A stretch of DNA of 64,000 nt from Drosophila miranda (Eukaryota; Arthropoda; Insecta; Diptera; Drosophilidae). Below the pieces are notes generated by a model, which was not told the origin of the DNA, did not search any database, and saw only the letters and a program-made list of their open reading frames with translations. A program made the translations under genes and the position numbers. The stretch's first letter is position 1, and each line of letters begins with the position of its first letter. Shown piece by piece: positions 24,791 to 35,888 of the stretch. The stretch is from contig NW_022881603.1 of the NCBI RefSeq assembly GCF_003369915.1, positions 30,253,522 to 30,317,521 of the forward strand. Direction: 5' to 3'.

Positions 24791-25729
24791 ATGGTCTTCC
24801 TCGATTTCTTCCGAGGCACTCTGCTGAAAATTTACATCCATTTTCATTTGTCCGCTTTGGCTTTCCCTAGATCGTTTGACTGGCTGATTTGGTGCACTGC
24901 TAACTGCCTGTGTCTGATTGATTTGATAGTTTGTGGGATTCTGGACTCTGCCCTGGTTTAAGGAATTTCTAAATTCGTTAAATAACCCTTTATTATTTAC
25001 GGCATTATTTCCTGAATTATTTCGATTCGATCCAAGATTATTTCTGGAAGTACTTGGATTTTGATTGTTATAATCGTTACTACTATAGCGAGGGTAATAA
25101 GTTCCAACATTCCTACGATTGTTATTTCCGTTTCTTGAATGTTCGTGAGTCTTGTTATCAGTTACGAAATTTTCGTAGATTCCTAACTCTTGAGCTGATT
25201 TTTCTAGATTAGCCATAGTAGAAATGTCTTTTTTTGCTAAAATGATGAATAGTTTATTGGGTAGAGCATCTTCTATGGTATGTCTGGTGGCATTTGCCAG
25301 AGCGTTTTTAAAGATTATCTTATTTTCTGGGCTAGTCTCCAGATTTAGTTTACTTACTATAACATTTGACTTAATTTCTAGTTCTTCTACGAACTTACGA
25401 ATATTCCCATTGAATTTGGTGTCGTGTAATTGTTGTAGCAGCGTCTCGTATGGAGTGTGGTTGTTGAATTTGCTGATTAGGGCTGCTTTTAGATCGGTCC
25501 AGGTGTTGGGTTGAAGGCTTTGTGATAAAAGTTGTGCTCGTCCGCACAGTTGACCCTCAGTGGCTCCGTACATGATGCTTTGTTGCCGGATGTCTTCTGT
25601 TGAGTACAATTCGGAGATGTACTTGATCCTACTTATGAACGAGCTTAGGCGTTCTTGGCATCCGTCGTATGGTGGAATTTGCCTGATTGACTTCAAGGCT
25701 TGGTTCAGGTGTATTTCTGTTAGCGGCAT
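24785..25729 (-). CDS. gag: Errantivirus gag
   Basis: Intact 314-residue Gag starting MPLTEIHLNQALKS. The N-terminal half is helical capsid-like; the C-terminal half is asparagine-rich (NNNRRN, NNSGNNAVNN) with basic patches. There is no CCHC knuckle, which is normal for 17.6/297/gypsy-type Gag. Confidence 0.88.
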   Translation of the reverse strand: MPLTEIHLNQALKSIRQIPPYDGCQERLSSFISRIKYISELYSTEDIRQQSIMYGATEGQLCGRAQLLSQSLQPNTWTDLKAALISKFNNHTPYETLLQQLHDTKFNGNIRKFVEELEIKSNVIVSKLNLETSPENKIIFKNALANATRHTIEDALPNKLFIILAKKDISTMANLEKSAQELGIYENFVTDNKTHEHSRNGNNNRRNVGTYYPRYSSNDYNNQNPSTSRNNLGSNRNNSGNNAVNNKGLFNEFRNSLNQGRVQNPTNYQINQTQAVSSAPNQPVKRSRESQSGQMKMDVNFQQSASEEIEEDHI

Positions 25730-25916
25730 GTTGATTTCTTTTTATTTATTTGCTTTTTTTTCCTAATATTAATTGAGTTCAATCGTGTGTAGATTCTTTG
25801 GCGGCTCTCTTTACTATTAGCGTTACTTTTTTCTCTGATCACTGTAGGTTATTACGCACTGTAACTGTCACTACGCCAATTGATCGTCTTAAAAAAAAGG
25901 ATTCACTTTTAACTGA

Positions 25917-25935
25917 GATCCTACCGGCTGCGCCA
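25917..25935 (-). other. Errantivirus primer binding site
   Basis: Directly after the 5' LTR the minus strand reads TGGCGCAGCCGGTAGGATC, sharing the first base with the LTR end. It is close to the tRNA-Ser complementary primer site known for 17.6 and 297. Confidence 0.75.
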
Positions 25936-26630
25936 ATTAAATATGCGACACTTCAGTTTACGTTTTAAAAAAGGTTTTATTCTTCACTTAAACTTTAGCG
26001 TACATTGATTAGTTATTTCCCCGACGATGACTGAGGTCTGAAGTCTTGAACGGAATTAACTTTGGTTGAATTCTCCGACGGTGTCGCGATTGACGTTTGT
26101 CTTGAACAGAACTGAGTTAGCTTCTTAGATGCAGACTATATATATTATGATGCTCGGTTTGGGATTCGGATTTGGATTCGGAGGCGTTGGCTTCGACTTC
26201 GGCTTCGGAGATGGAGTACGTGACTCGATCGATATGTGGGAAAGGCGGCTTTTGATGAAAGGCTTCCGCTGCGTATGATCGGTGTTGCATTACTTGGGGG
26301 TGGCTGAGAATAGGGCCTCTGATTGGTCAGCTAGGATGGTGTGATTCTTGAGAATCGATTCGTAATTGATCTCTGAAGAGTGGCGTGATTCTGGTGCGGC
26401 TGGATTCTAGTGCGGCTGGATTCTAGGGCGGCATCTATTGTTTTATGTTCAACTTCCAGTTTAGGGTGTTTGTTTACATTGCCTGCAATCGGCTGCGCGT
26501 GGTCCATTTCGAGCGTGAGATTGTTTATGAGGGTTCGAAGCTGAGGGTGTCGTATTGTTTATAGTATTGTGGGTGCAGGGTAATAGACATAGACAAGGGT
26601 ATGCGGAGCATGGACTATAGATATGTCACT
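25935..26630 (-). repeat. Errantivirus 5' LTR
   Basis: The upstream LTR in element sense. Same length as its partner; about five substitutions seen by eye (for example TTTATATT versus ATATATATT, and GTCTTCC versus GGCTTCC). Confidence 0.9.
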
Positions 26631-26634
26631 ATAT

Positions 26635-27231
26635 ATATGTACATGTATACATACCTACGTTCATAGCCAAAATCCGCAGGAACCATGCTACTCGATTGTT
26701 TAATTTATAAATATGTAGATTTGGAAGGACGGAAGAAGTAAGTTTAAATCATGTCGGGGAGTGAGAGAAGGGGGCACGCAGTTGTTCCCGGCTGGGAGGC
26801 TCGTCGGCTAGTTGGGGTGGTGATCTTGCCCTCCTCTCACTTAATGCCTATTCTCATTATTACAAGGTTATAATTTATGCGTGCTACGACGAGAGTTAAT
26901 TTGGACCTAAAACTCGACTGAACACATAATTGGCTCTTTCTTCGACCTGTCCCCGAACGCTTTTCCTCGCCTCAGATCTCGTTGAAGCGGATTGACCCTC
27001 CCTTCCTTGGCCATCCCTTGGTCGCAATTTTCATGGAATGACCCCTCTGCGTTCTCATGGGGCTCTCAGGGGCATCTGGCTAGCCGAAGGCAAAAAAAAC
27101 TATATTCTAGAACATTATAAAATATATTGAATCCTACATAATCAAATTTCTAAACTAAAACTAAACCTTACCCAAAAAAGGTACGCATAAAACAGATAAA
27201 ATAGATGGAATTTCAAAAAAAATATTAATAA
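26635..27231. other. Unannotated spacer
   Basis: Mixed sequence between the errantivirus and a Helentron-type array. No open frame or repeat that I can name; probably older repeat debris. Confidence 0.35.
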
Positions 27232-28332
27232 AACGAGGGGGAACGTTGTGAGTTGCTGCGGACACCGCAACTCTACAGTTATACCCGATACTTAGTCAGT
27301 ATGGCTCTCCTCCGGCAGACGCCGCTAATATTAAACGACACGACAAAGAGTGCGTGCGAGAGAGACAGAAAATCAGTCTGAGCGTGACGTCGGGCGCTGC
27401 GTAGCCAGTGCAAATTGATTTGTTCCTTTTGGGTATAAAAATGATCCGATCTGATCCAGATTCAGCAGTCTGATAGATATGGTCATTATTTATGATTCTG
27501 CGTTTTTAGTTTTCTCGAATCTGCAATATTGTGGATGCAACAGATTTTCGTCCTTTGTGGGGGCGGAAGGGGGTGGGGCGAAATTCTGAGATATACGTTT
27601 TATAGTGAGATCTAACAGAAGTGCGGATACCAAATTTGGTTACTCTAGCCTTAATAGTCTCTGAGATTTGTGGATGCCCCAGATTTTCGTCCTTTGCGGG
27701 GGCGGAAGAAGGTGTGGCGAAATTTGGACACGAAACGGTCAAGGTCCGATATCACAGGAGTGTGGATACCAAATTTGGTTGCTCTGGCTCTTATAGGTTC
27801 CTTGAACTCATATTTTGCAATTGGCAAAGCCGACCATGAAACCTGTGTGTTAGAGAGAGACAGAGCGAGAAAGAATGAAATTGTTTTCTTGATTCTGGCT
27901 ATAATAATTATACGATCTGGTTGATATTTTACACTCTAGAACATATAGTCATCCTCTACGATTCTGCGTTTTTGGTTTTATCGTATCTTTAAAAATGTGG
28001 ATGCCACAGATTTTCGTCCTTTGTGGGGGCGGAAGTGGGCGGGGCGAAGTTTTGAAATATTTTTGTAGCAGTGACATATCACAGAAGTCTGGATCCAAAA
28101 CATCGTTGCTCTAGCTCTTATAGTCTTTGAGCACTAGGCGCTGAAGGGGACGGACAGACGGACGGACGGACAGACGGACAGACAGACATGGCTCAATCGA
28201 CTCGGCTATTGATGCTGATCAAGAATATATATACTTTATGGGGTCGGAAACGATTCCTTCTGGACGTTACACACATCCACTTTTACCACAAATCTAATAT
28301 ACCCCAATACTCATTTTGAGAGTCGGGTATAA
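27232..28332 (-). mobile_element. Helentron-type element, copy 4
   Basis: Full-length reverse copy, subtype B, 1,101 bp, from AACGAGGGGGAACGTTGTG (hairpin end) to ...GGGTATAA. The GTCY tract reads GGAC/AGAC repeats near 28150-28187. First of three head-to-tail copies. Confidence 0.9.
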
Positions 28333-28356
28333 TGACTTAATAATAATGATAAATAA

Positions 28357-29456
28357 AACGAGGGGGAACGTTGTGAGTTGCTGCGGACACCGCAACTCTA
28401 CGGTTATACCCGATACTAAGTCAGTATGGCTCTCCTCCGGCAGACGCCGCTAATATTAAACGACACGACAAAGAGTGCGTGCGAGAGAGACAGAAAATCA
28501 GTCTGAGCGTGACGTCGGGAGCTGCGTAGCCACTGCAAATTGATTTGTTCCTATTGGCTATAAAAATGATCTGATCTGATCCAGATTCAGCAATCTGATA
28601 GATATGGTCATTATCAATGATTCTGCGTTTTTAGTTTTCTCGAATGTGCAATATTTTGGATGCAACAGATTTTCGTCCTTTGTGTGGGCGGAAGGGGGTG
28701 GGGCGAAATTTTGAGATACACGTTTTATAGTAAAATCTAACAGGAGTGCGGATACCAAATTTGGTTACTCTAGCCTTAATAGTCTCTGAGATTTTTGAAT
28801 ATCCCCAGATTTTCGTCCTTTGCGGGGGCCGAAGGGGGTGTGGCGAAATTTTGAAACAAACTCGTCTCGGTCCGATATATTAGGAGTGTGGATACCAAAT
28901 TTGGTTGCTCTAGCTTTTGTAGTCTCTGAGATCTAGGCGCTAACGTTTTACTCTAAGCAAAGCCGCCTATGCTACGTGTGTGTTAGAGAGAGACAGGGCG
29001 AGAAAAAATTAAATTAAATTCTTGATGCTGGCTATAATAATGATACGATCCAATTCAGATTCCGCAGTCTTAAAGATATGGTCATTCTCTACAATTCTAC
29101 GTTTTTGGTTTTCTCATATCTTTAAAATTGTGGATGCCACAGATTTTCGTCCTTTGTGGGGGCGGAAGTGGGCGGGGCGAAGTTTTGAAATATTTTTGTA
29201 GCAGTGACATATCACAGAAGTCTGGATCCAAAACATCGTTGCTCTAGCTCTTATAGTCTTTGAGCACTAGGAGCAGAAGGGGACGGACAGACGGACGGAC
29301 GGACAGACAGACAGGGCTCAATCGACTCGGATATTGATGCTGATCAAGAATATATATACTTTATGGGGTCGGAAACGATTTCTCTGGACGTTACACACAT
29401 CCACTTTTACCACAAATCTAATATACCCCAATACTCATTTTGAGTATCGGGTATAA
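28357..29456 (-). mobile_element. Helentron-type element, copy 5
   Basis: Full-length reverse copy, subtype A, 1,100 bp, separated from copy 4 by 24 AT-rich bases. Confidence 0.9.
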
Positions 29457-29476
29457 TGAATAATTATTTCACATAT

Positions 29477-30428
29477 AACGAGGGGGAACGTTGTGAGTTG
29501 CTGCGGACACCACAACTCTATGGTTATACCCGATACTAAGTCAGTATGGCTCTCCTCCGGCAGACGCCGCTAATATTAAACGACACGACAAAGAGTGCGT
29601 GCGAGAGAGACAGAAAATCAGTCTGAGCGTGACGTCGGGCGCTGCGTAGCCACTGCAAATTTATTTGTTCCTATTGGCTATAAAAATGATCTGATCTGAT
29701 CCAGATTCAGCAATCTGATAGATATGGTCATTATCTATGATTCTGCGTTTTTAGTTTTCTCGAATGTGCAATATTGTGGATGCAACAGATTTTCGTCCTT
29801 TGTGTGGGCGGAAGGGGGTGGGGCGAAATTTTAAGATACACGTTTTATAGTAAGATCTAACAGGAGTGTGGATACCAAATTTGGTTGCTCTAGCTCTTGT
29901 AGTCTCTGAGATCTAGGCGCTAATGTTTTACTCTAAGCAAAGCCGCCTATGCTACGTGTGTGTTAGAGAGAGACAGGTCGAGAAAAAATGAAATTGTTTT
30001 CTTGATGCTGGCTATAATAATAATACGATCCAATTCAGATTCCGCAGTCTTAAAGATATGGTCATTCTCTACGATTCTACGTTTTTGGTTTTATTGTATC
30101 GTTAAAATTGTGGAAGTGGGCGGGGCGAAGTTTTGAAATATTTTTGTAGCAGTGACATATCACAGAAGTCTGGATCCAAAACATCGTTGCTCCAGCTCTT
30201 ATAGTCTTTGAGCACTAGGCGCTGAAGGGGACGGACAGACGGACAGACGGACGGACGGACGGACGGACAGACGGACAGACAGACAGGGCTCAATCGACTC
30301 GGCTATTGATGCTGATCAAGAATTATATACTTTATGGGATCGGAAACGATTCCTTCTGGACGTTACACACATCCACTTTTACCACAAATCTAATATACCC
30401 CAATACTCATTTTGAGTATCGGGTATAA
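29477..30428 (-). mobile_element. Helentron-type element, copy 6
   Basis: Reverse subtype A copy of 952 bp with two internal deletions: the central GTTTGTTTCAAAA block, and about 30 bases near 30112. Separated from copy 5 by 20 bases. Confidence 0.88.
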
Positions 30429-31669
30429 AAAGTCTAACAACGGCCAGACCGAAAGGGGTGGGGAAGAAACAGAAACAGTAAGGGGGGAAGCATTACTTTT
30501 TCAGTGGGACCCGAGTCAAACCGTTTGAGTTGAGTCTTTTTACGTTTCTCTTTCACACTCACCCGCAGATCCGCATGTCCACCGACGAAAGCGCTTTCCG
30601 GAGGAGGCTCGGACTTGGAACGAGAACTCCGATAGGGACTGGCATAAAGCACAAAAAAACTCACTCACTCCCACTTTCCTCTCTCCACACTTACTTTGAG
30701 AGACTCATTACATTCGAAAAAAAACTTTCTCGCCCCTTTTCTTTTCTCGTTCGCGCCGCCACTTGCCGACTGCCGATGTCTTTCTCACAAAAAAACTAGC
30801 AAAAAAAATTATTTAAATTAACATTAAACACTCGACAACACACATATAATTTTTTTTTCAAATTTCTGCCTTCCCGATCTCTTTCCGACCTTCCGCAATC
30901 GGACTGTTTCCGACGATCGCTCGCGACGCCACTCGAAAGACCCCGCCAAATCTCAGACTGTTCTTGGTCGCGCTCAGTCTACGCTATGTAGCCCTTCCTT
31001 GGCTCGCTCTCCAACCAGACGTTTGAGTTTTTTTTTTCCTCCCAAAAACCACCCAACTCCCGCTAGCGTGTCGTTGGTGCCCGGGTACTTGGGCCTCTGG
31101 ACCCCTTTTGCGTCCCTCGGCCGCTCGATCTCCTCGACGCCTCGGCGTCTTTGGATCCGTGAAGCTGAACCGGGCCGGTTTTGAAATGAAAATACGGCGA
31201 CACGGCGTTCCTCTTTTGCCGTATCCACTGCGCCAATAGCCGTTCCTATGCGGATGAAATTATCTAACTAGTTGGACCAATTACTTTCTCCCCTTCTCCA
31301 TCTTACCTAGCTTGGAAAAACTAACGCCGGATTAACTCAACCTTTTCTCGTTTCTGAAGCACTTAGATTAAAATATATATTTTTTTTTGTTGATAAAAGA
31401 AAACGAATGCTCGGGTCGAGCGCCAAAACGGGAAGAGACCGAAGCCAAGCCCCTCAACATGCTAGAACCCTCGGGCCCTCTCATAGAACAAGGGAAATGC
31501 CAGAGAAAGTTGACAATCTAGGCTGTTAAATCTATCACCTTTTTCTATGCCCCTTTTCGTGACCTCCCAAACCTAGCCCATAGAGGGTTTATGCTCTGCC
31601 ACGGCCATTACGGTGCCGACCACTAGATGGCGCTGCGAACTAGCTCTCTCGGCTGATCCAAGCGTTACA
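30429..31669 (-). mobile_element. Candidate LTR plus leader of a retrotransposon fragment
   Basis: On - the sequence begins TGTAACGC at 31669 and runs through an A/T tract (31370-31390) typical of an LTR poly(A) region. At about 31233 it reaches TTGGCGCAGTGGATACGG, which has the look of a primer site, followed by a GC-rich leader to 30429. No second LTR or coding region is present. Boundaries and family are uncertain; nothing here matched a family I could name. Confidence 0.35.
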
Positions 31670-32659
31670 GCAGCGGATTGCTTACAAAGTCGTCGCTTAC
31701 CGCAAAAGCTCTCTTGCCGTTCCATTGCCATATCGTTTCACTCCAGTGCCAAGCTTTGCTTGGGATTGGGTCCTCACCACTGTGCTTAGTGGGTCTCACT
31801 CGAATTCGAGCTTTCGCGCCGTGAAGTTGTGGCCTGCGCATCGCAGTTGTTGGAGGCGACAGAATAATTGGCTTAGCAGCGATTCGAAATTCGTGGTGCA
31901 AAGTCAATTCCGGTAAAGGACTCGCCAAGTGCCGCTCAAGTACCGTTACAACCAAGGAAAATATTAGGACACCCAAAAGACACTCCAACTCAAATTGAGG
32001 AAAAGGTGTGGCAATCAAGATATACTTTCATTATTGGTCGGAAAGGACAGAACAGAACACAGGGGTAAGGGTATGCACATGCCGTTGCATTTGCCAGGAG
32101 CCAACTGCCACCCCGTGTGCCTCCATCTGGAGTTGCTGGATGAGGCTGTTTTCACATTTCCCGCGCTGCCAGCAGGTTGACGACCCGCCGTATACCGTAC
32201 GGAAAAAGCCGGCTTTGACAATCGCCAGGGCCCGTTCCGGGGCTTCACACTCACTTTCGTTCATCGCGTCCCGGGGGTTGTGGTGTTTTCTATGTCCCTC
32301 TACCACCCAACGGTTCACACAACGATTACCAAATAGAACAATCTGTCGGCTTACGCTGCGTATGCTCAATGGCTGAAAGCCCGACAGCTGCCCACCGCTG
32401 GTGGGCCGTGCGCTGTTTACTTGGCCCACATCCCGCGAGGGTGACTCTCAGCCATATTCGGGGATTGTGGGAATCTCTTTGCCTAGCACGCACTGGCACT
32501 TGATTTCTGGGGGCGGTCTCAAGAGCCGCATGCTCTTGTGACTGGAAGAAAATACATAAGTGCTAAATATGGTAAAAGTTTCTAAGCTCAGTGAACGATC
32601 TCTGGATGCCCTGCCAAACCGACTCTATTCAAATTCAAGACTCAAGATCTTAGTCATTG
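31670..32659. other. Unannotated spacer
   Basis: About 1 kb of mixed-composition sequence. Several short open frames lack protein-like features. I recognise no gene or repeat. Confidence 0.35.
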
Positions 32660-33637
32660 TTATACCCGATACTCAAAATGAGTATTGGGGTATATTAGAT
32701 TTGTGGTGAAAGTGGATGTGTGTAACGTCCAGAAGGAATCGTTTCCGACCCCATAAAGTATATACATATATTCTTGATCAGCATCAATAGCCGAGTCGAT
32801 TGAGCCCTGTCTGTCTGTCTGTCTGTTCGTCTGTCCGTCTGTCCGTCTGTCCGTCCGTCCGTCCGTCTGTCCGTCCCTATCAGCGCCTAGTGCTCAAAGA
32901 CTATAAGAGCTAGAGCAACGACGTTTTATATCAGGACTTCTGTGATATGTCACTGCTACAAGTATATTTCAAAACTTTGCCCCGCCCACTTCCGCCCCCA
33001 CAAAGGGCGAAAATCTGTGGCATCCACAAATTCAGAGATACGAGAAAACTGAAAACGCAAAATCGTTGAGGCTGACTATATCTTCTAAAGTGCAAAATCT
33101 CAACCAGATCGTATAATTATTATAGCCAGAATCAAGAAAACAATTTCATTCTTTCTCGCTCTGTCTCTCTCTAACACACAGGTTTCATGGTCGGTTTTGC
33201 CAATTGCAAAATATGAGTTCAAGGAGTTCAGAGCAACCAAATTTGGTATCCACACTCCTGTGATATCGGACCTTGACCGTTTTGTGTCAAAATTTCGCCA
33301 CACCCCCTACCGCCCGCGTAAAGAACCAATAAAGGACGAAATATTGCAGATTCGAGAAAACTAAAAACGCAGAATCATAGAGAATGACCATATATATCCG
33401 GTTGCGGAGTCTGGATCAGATCGGATAATTTGTATAGCCAAAAGCAACAAATCAATTTGCAGTGGCTACGCAGCGCCCGACGTCACGCTCAGACTGATTT
33501 TCTGTCTCTCTCGCACGCACTCTTTATCGTGTCGCTTAATATTAGCGGCGTCTGCCGGAGGAGAGCCATACTGACTAAGTATCGGGTATAAATGTAGAGT
33601 TGCGGTGTCCGCAGCAACTCACAACGTTCCTCCTCGT
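32660..33637 (+). mobile_element. Helentron-type element, copy 7
   Basis: Forward subtype B copy of 978 bp with both ends, a long GTCY tract at 32808-32875 and an internal deletion near 33310-33340. Confidence 0.88.
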
Positions 33638-35888
33638 TTTAGCTGTAATTACGGCTGACTCGATCGCTTCACTTCCGCTTGATGCCAAAGCAGTTAACCT
33701 TGGAGTCGCTTAGACAATGCAATGCTGCATAAGCAGAGCCCACTAATCATCAATGAAGCGTGCAACAAGATTCGAAATCTTTAAGATACGAGTAGCAATT
33801 CAGTTTCGCAGTCACGTGGAGAACATACTACGGCATTAGTAGGTAGATGGCCACCAAGTAAATGGGCCCCACCAGCAGAGTTCTGTTCTGCTGCCCCACA
33901 CACAACTATTGTACAACCGGTTGAATGTTTGCACAACTTTTTGTCAAGTTTGGGTTCTTCAGGTGCTGTTTTTCCTGCGGTGCTTTTCGGTCTGTTGCCA
34001 AGCATTAAATATTACTGAATGACTGCGGCTACTCTCCCATCGTTTTTGCCCACATTTGTTGTGGGGAGGGGGCTACGTGTGGAGCATACACTCGTTTTGG
34101 CTCTGGCTCTGGCTCCGTCTCCGTTTCGTTAGCTGGTTAATTTGAATTTCACACACACACACACTCAGATTCTCTTTCCCTGTCAATGCTCTTGCTGCTC
34201 CCCCTCTGATAACCATATTTTTAGTGGGGCTTGTGTTATATTTAAAGCAAAAGCTTTGGCCACCCTCGCGCCACCTAAAGGTCAGCCAGAGTTACACCTT
34301 AACTAAAGCCACTTCCTGCTCTTAACCACCTAGGTCCGCTTCCTTTCATGTCCGCGCTCCCTTTTTCAGGGGCTTTGCGTGTGTGTCGAACATGAACTAA
34401 TCGTGTTTCCAGTTAACATTTAACATAATTTCATTGCTGCTGCTGTTGGCCACAAGGCACCGTTAGCTGGGCTCTGTTACTGAGACAACCGCAAGGCATT
34501 CTGACCCTGGCTGCTTGCCTTTAATTACTCATACGCCGAGTGTGACGAGTGCTGACCCCGCCCAAAATGGAAGAGGAGCGTGCAGTGGGGTCCCAGCGAA
34601 TGCACCGCGAATTGAGGGCTATCCCACGATTGCAGCTTGTTCTCCACCTCCTCCTCCTCCTCCTCCGCCGCCAGCACTTTGCTCTGCTTTTGCCTTTTGC
34701 TGGGCAGTAAACATTTGCCTAATGGGGCTTCTTTTTAAGAGGGTGTCGTTGTGTAGAGACCGAGCCCGGACATTGCCCTCCAACACAATTGCGCCCTCAA
34801 GCATGGAAGAGGCGGCTGCCCCTCTGGCAACAAAAAAAAAAAAAAAAAACTAAAACCAAAACTGAAATTGTCGTTAATTTGTTTTGTGTGCAAAGTGAAA
34901 TTTTTGTGCGATTATGTTTCGAGCTCTGGCTATGTATTTCTGTAGCTGTTGCCTCGTTTTGTTAATGCAGCGATAAATTCGTGACGTTCGTTTTACACAC
35001 ATGCCGCTGGCTCCAGTCGGAGCTACAGCCACAGCTACAGCTACAGCTCCAGAGCCAGACGCAGCCCAGTCGCCCGCCAGAGACACGTTTTGTTGACCCC
35101 AAAGAGAACTTTCCACCGAGCGGTACGAAAGCTCTCCTCTGCACTCAACTCTACCCCCACCTCGTTGATGTTTGCCATTCGCTTGCCATTTTAGTATTCA
35201 TCAAAACGAGGGAAATGTGGCTGGCAGAATGTGCAAATTGCATGCGACAAGCAATTTGGCCAAGCCACATCCTGGCCCCATTTCCTGATCCTTTTGCAGC
35301 CCCTGTCGCGGCCTGGCTTAACAATGCTATGCCATCAGGCATTCAGATGCTTCGCATTCACTTTGACATGCCAAAAACGCAGGAATGATATCATGTCAAC
35401 CCCTCCCCAACAGTGACCTAAATTCGGCTCTATTCCACGCGGGTGCGGGTGGCCACAACAATTGTCCCGGGTATTGATTTTTGGCCTTCATTTTAGCTGG
35501 ATTTTGAGTCAGAGTTGAACTGAACTTCCAATGAAAAGACTGAACAAGCCGAGGACCAAAGCAGGTGAAGATGCGCTAGAAGGAAGAGTAGCTGCTGCCT
35601 TGCTATAAGGAAATAGCAACATAAGCATCCACATCCACATCAATATAAACATAAACCAAACCATCAACAGACGAAGCCGCAATGTTTTTGCCTGTGAAAT
35701 CAAATCAGTAAGTAGACGGTGAAATTCGAGCTGGAGTCTCCCCCGAAAACAGAGCGCTCCCTGGCATAGCATAAACATGAACATGAGCATAAATATCCCC
35801 CGGGCTATGGCCGGGGAATTTTCATGCATCCTGCGACAGCTTGCCGCCTCCATCACCATTATGATTATACAATTTGATTCTGTTGCAG
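33638..35888 (+). other. Upstream/intronic region of the Kelch gene
   Basis: Mostly single-copy-looking sequence with CA and CTC microsatellites and an A18 run at about 34831-34848. The first coding exon of the Kelch gene must end here or further upstream with two bases of a split codon, since the exon at 35889 opens one base into a codon. I could not identify it. Confidence 0.4.

Larger units (their letters stand above)
19479..26630 (-). mobile_element. Errantivirus (17.6/297-type gypsy) with env
   Basis: Complete LTR element of 7,152 bp read on -. LTRs 19479-20174 and 25935-26630 are each 696 bp, begin AGTGACATAT and end ATTTAATT in element sense, and differ at about five positions by eye. 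Target duplication ATAT at 19475-19478 and 26631-26634, within an AT-rich site, as is typical of this group. Gene order gag, pol, env. Pol has at least two frameshifts and env an internal stop, so this copy is defective despite its youth. Confidence 0.93.

Noticed and set aside
27506..27924. Repeated 60-95 codon open frames in the Helentron-type copies (for example starting MVSTLL or MLERDRARK)
   Set aside because: They recur in every copy in several frames, have no protein-like features and follow the repeat sequence; they are chance frames.
30230..30290. GGAC/AGAC repeats as a CRISPR or satellite array
   Set aside because: They are the (GTCY)n microsatellite built into each element, with no spacer structure.
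34831..34848. A18 run as a processed-pseudogene or LINE tail
   Set aside because: No recognisable retroposed sequence precedes it.
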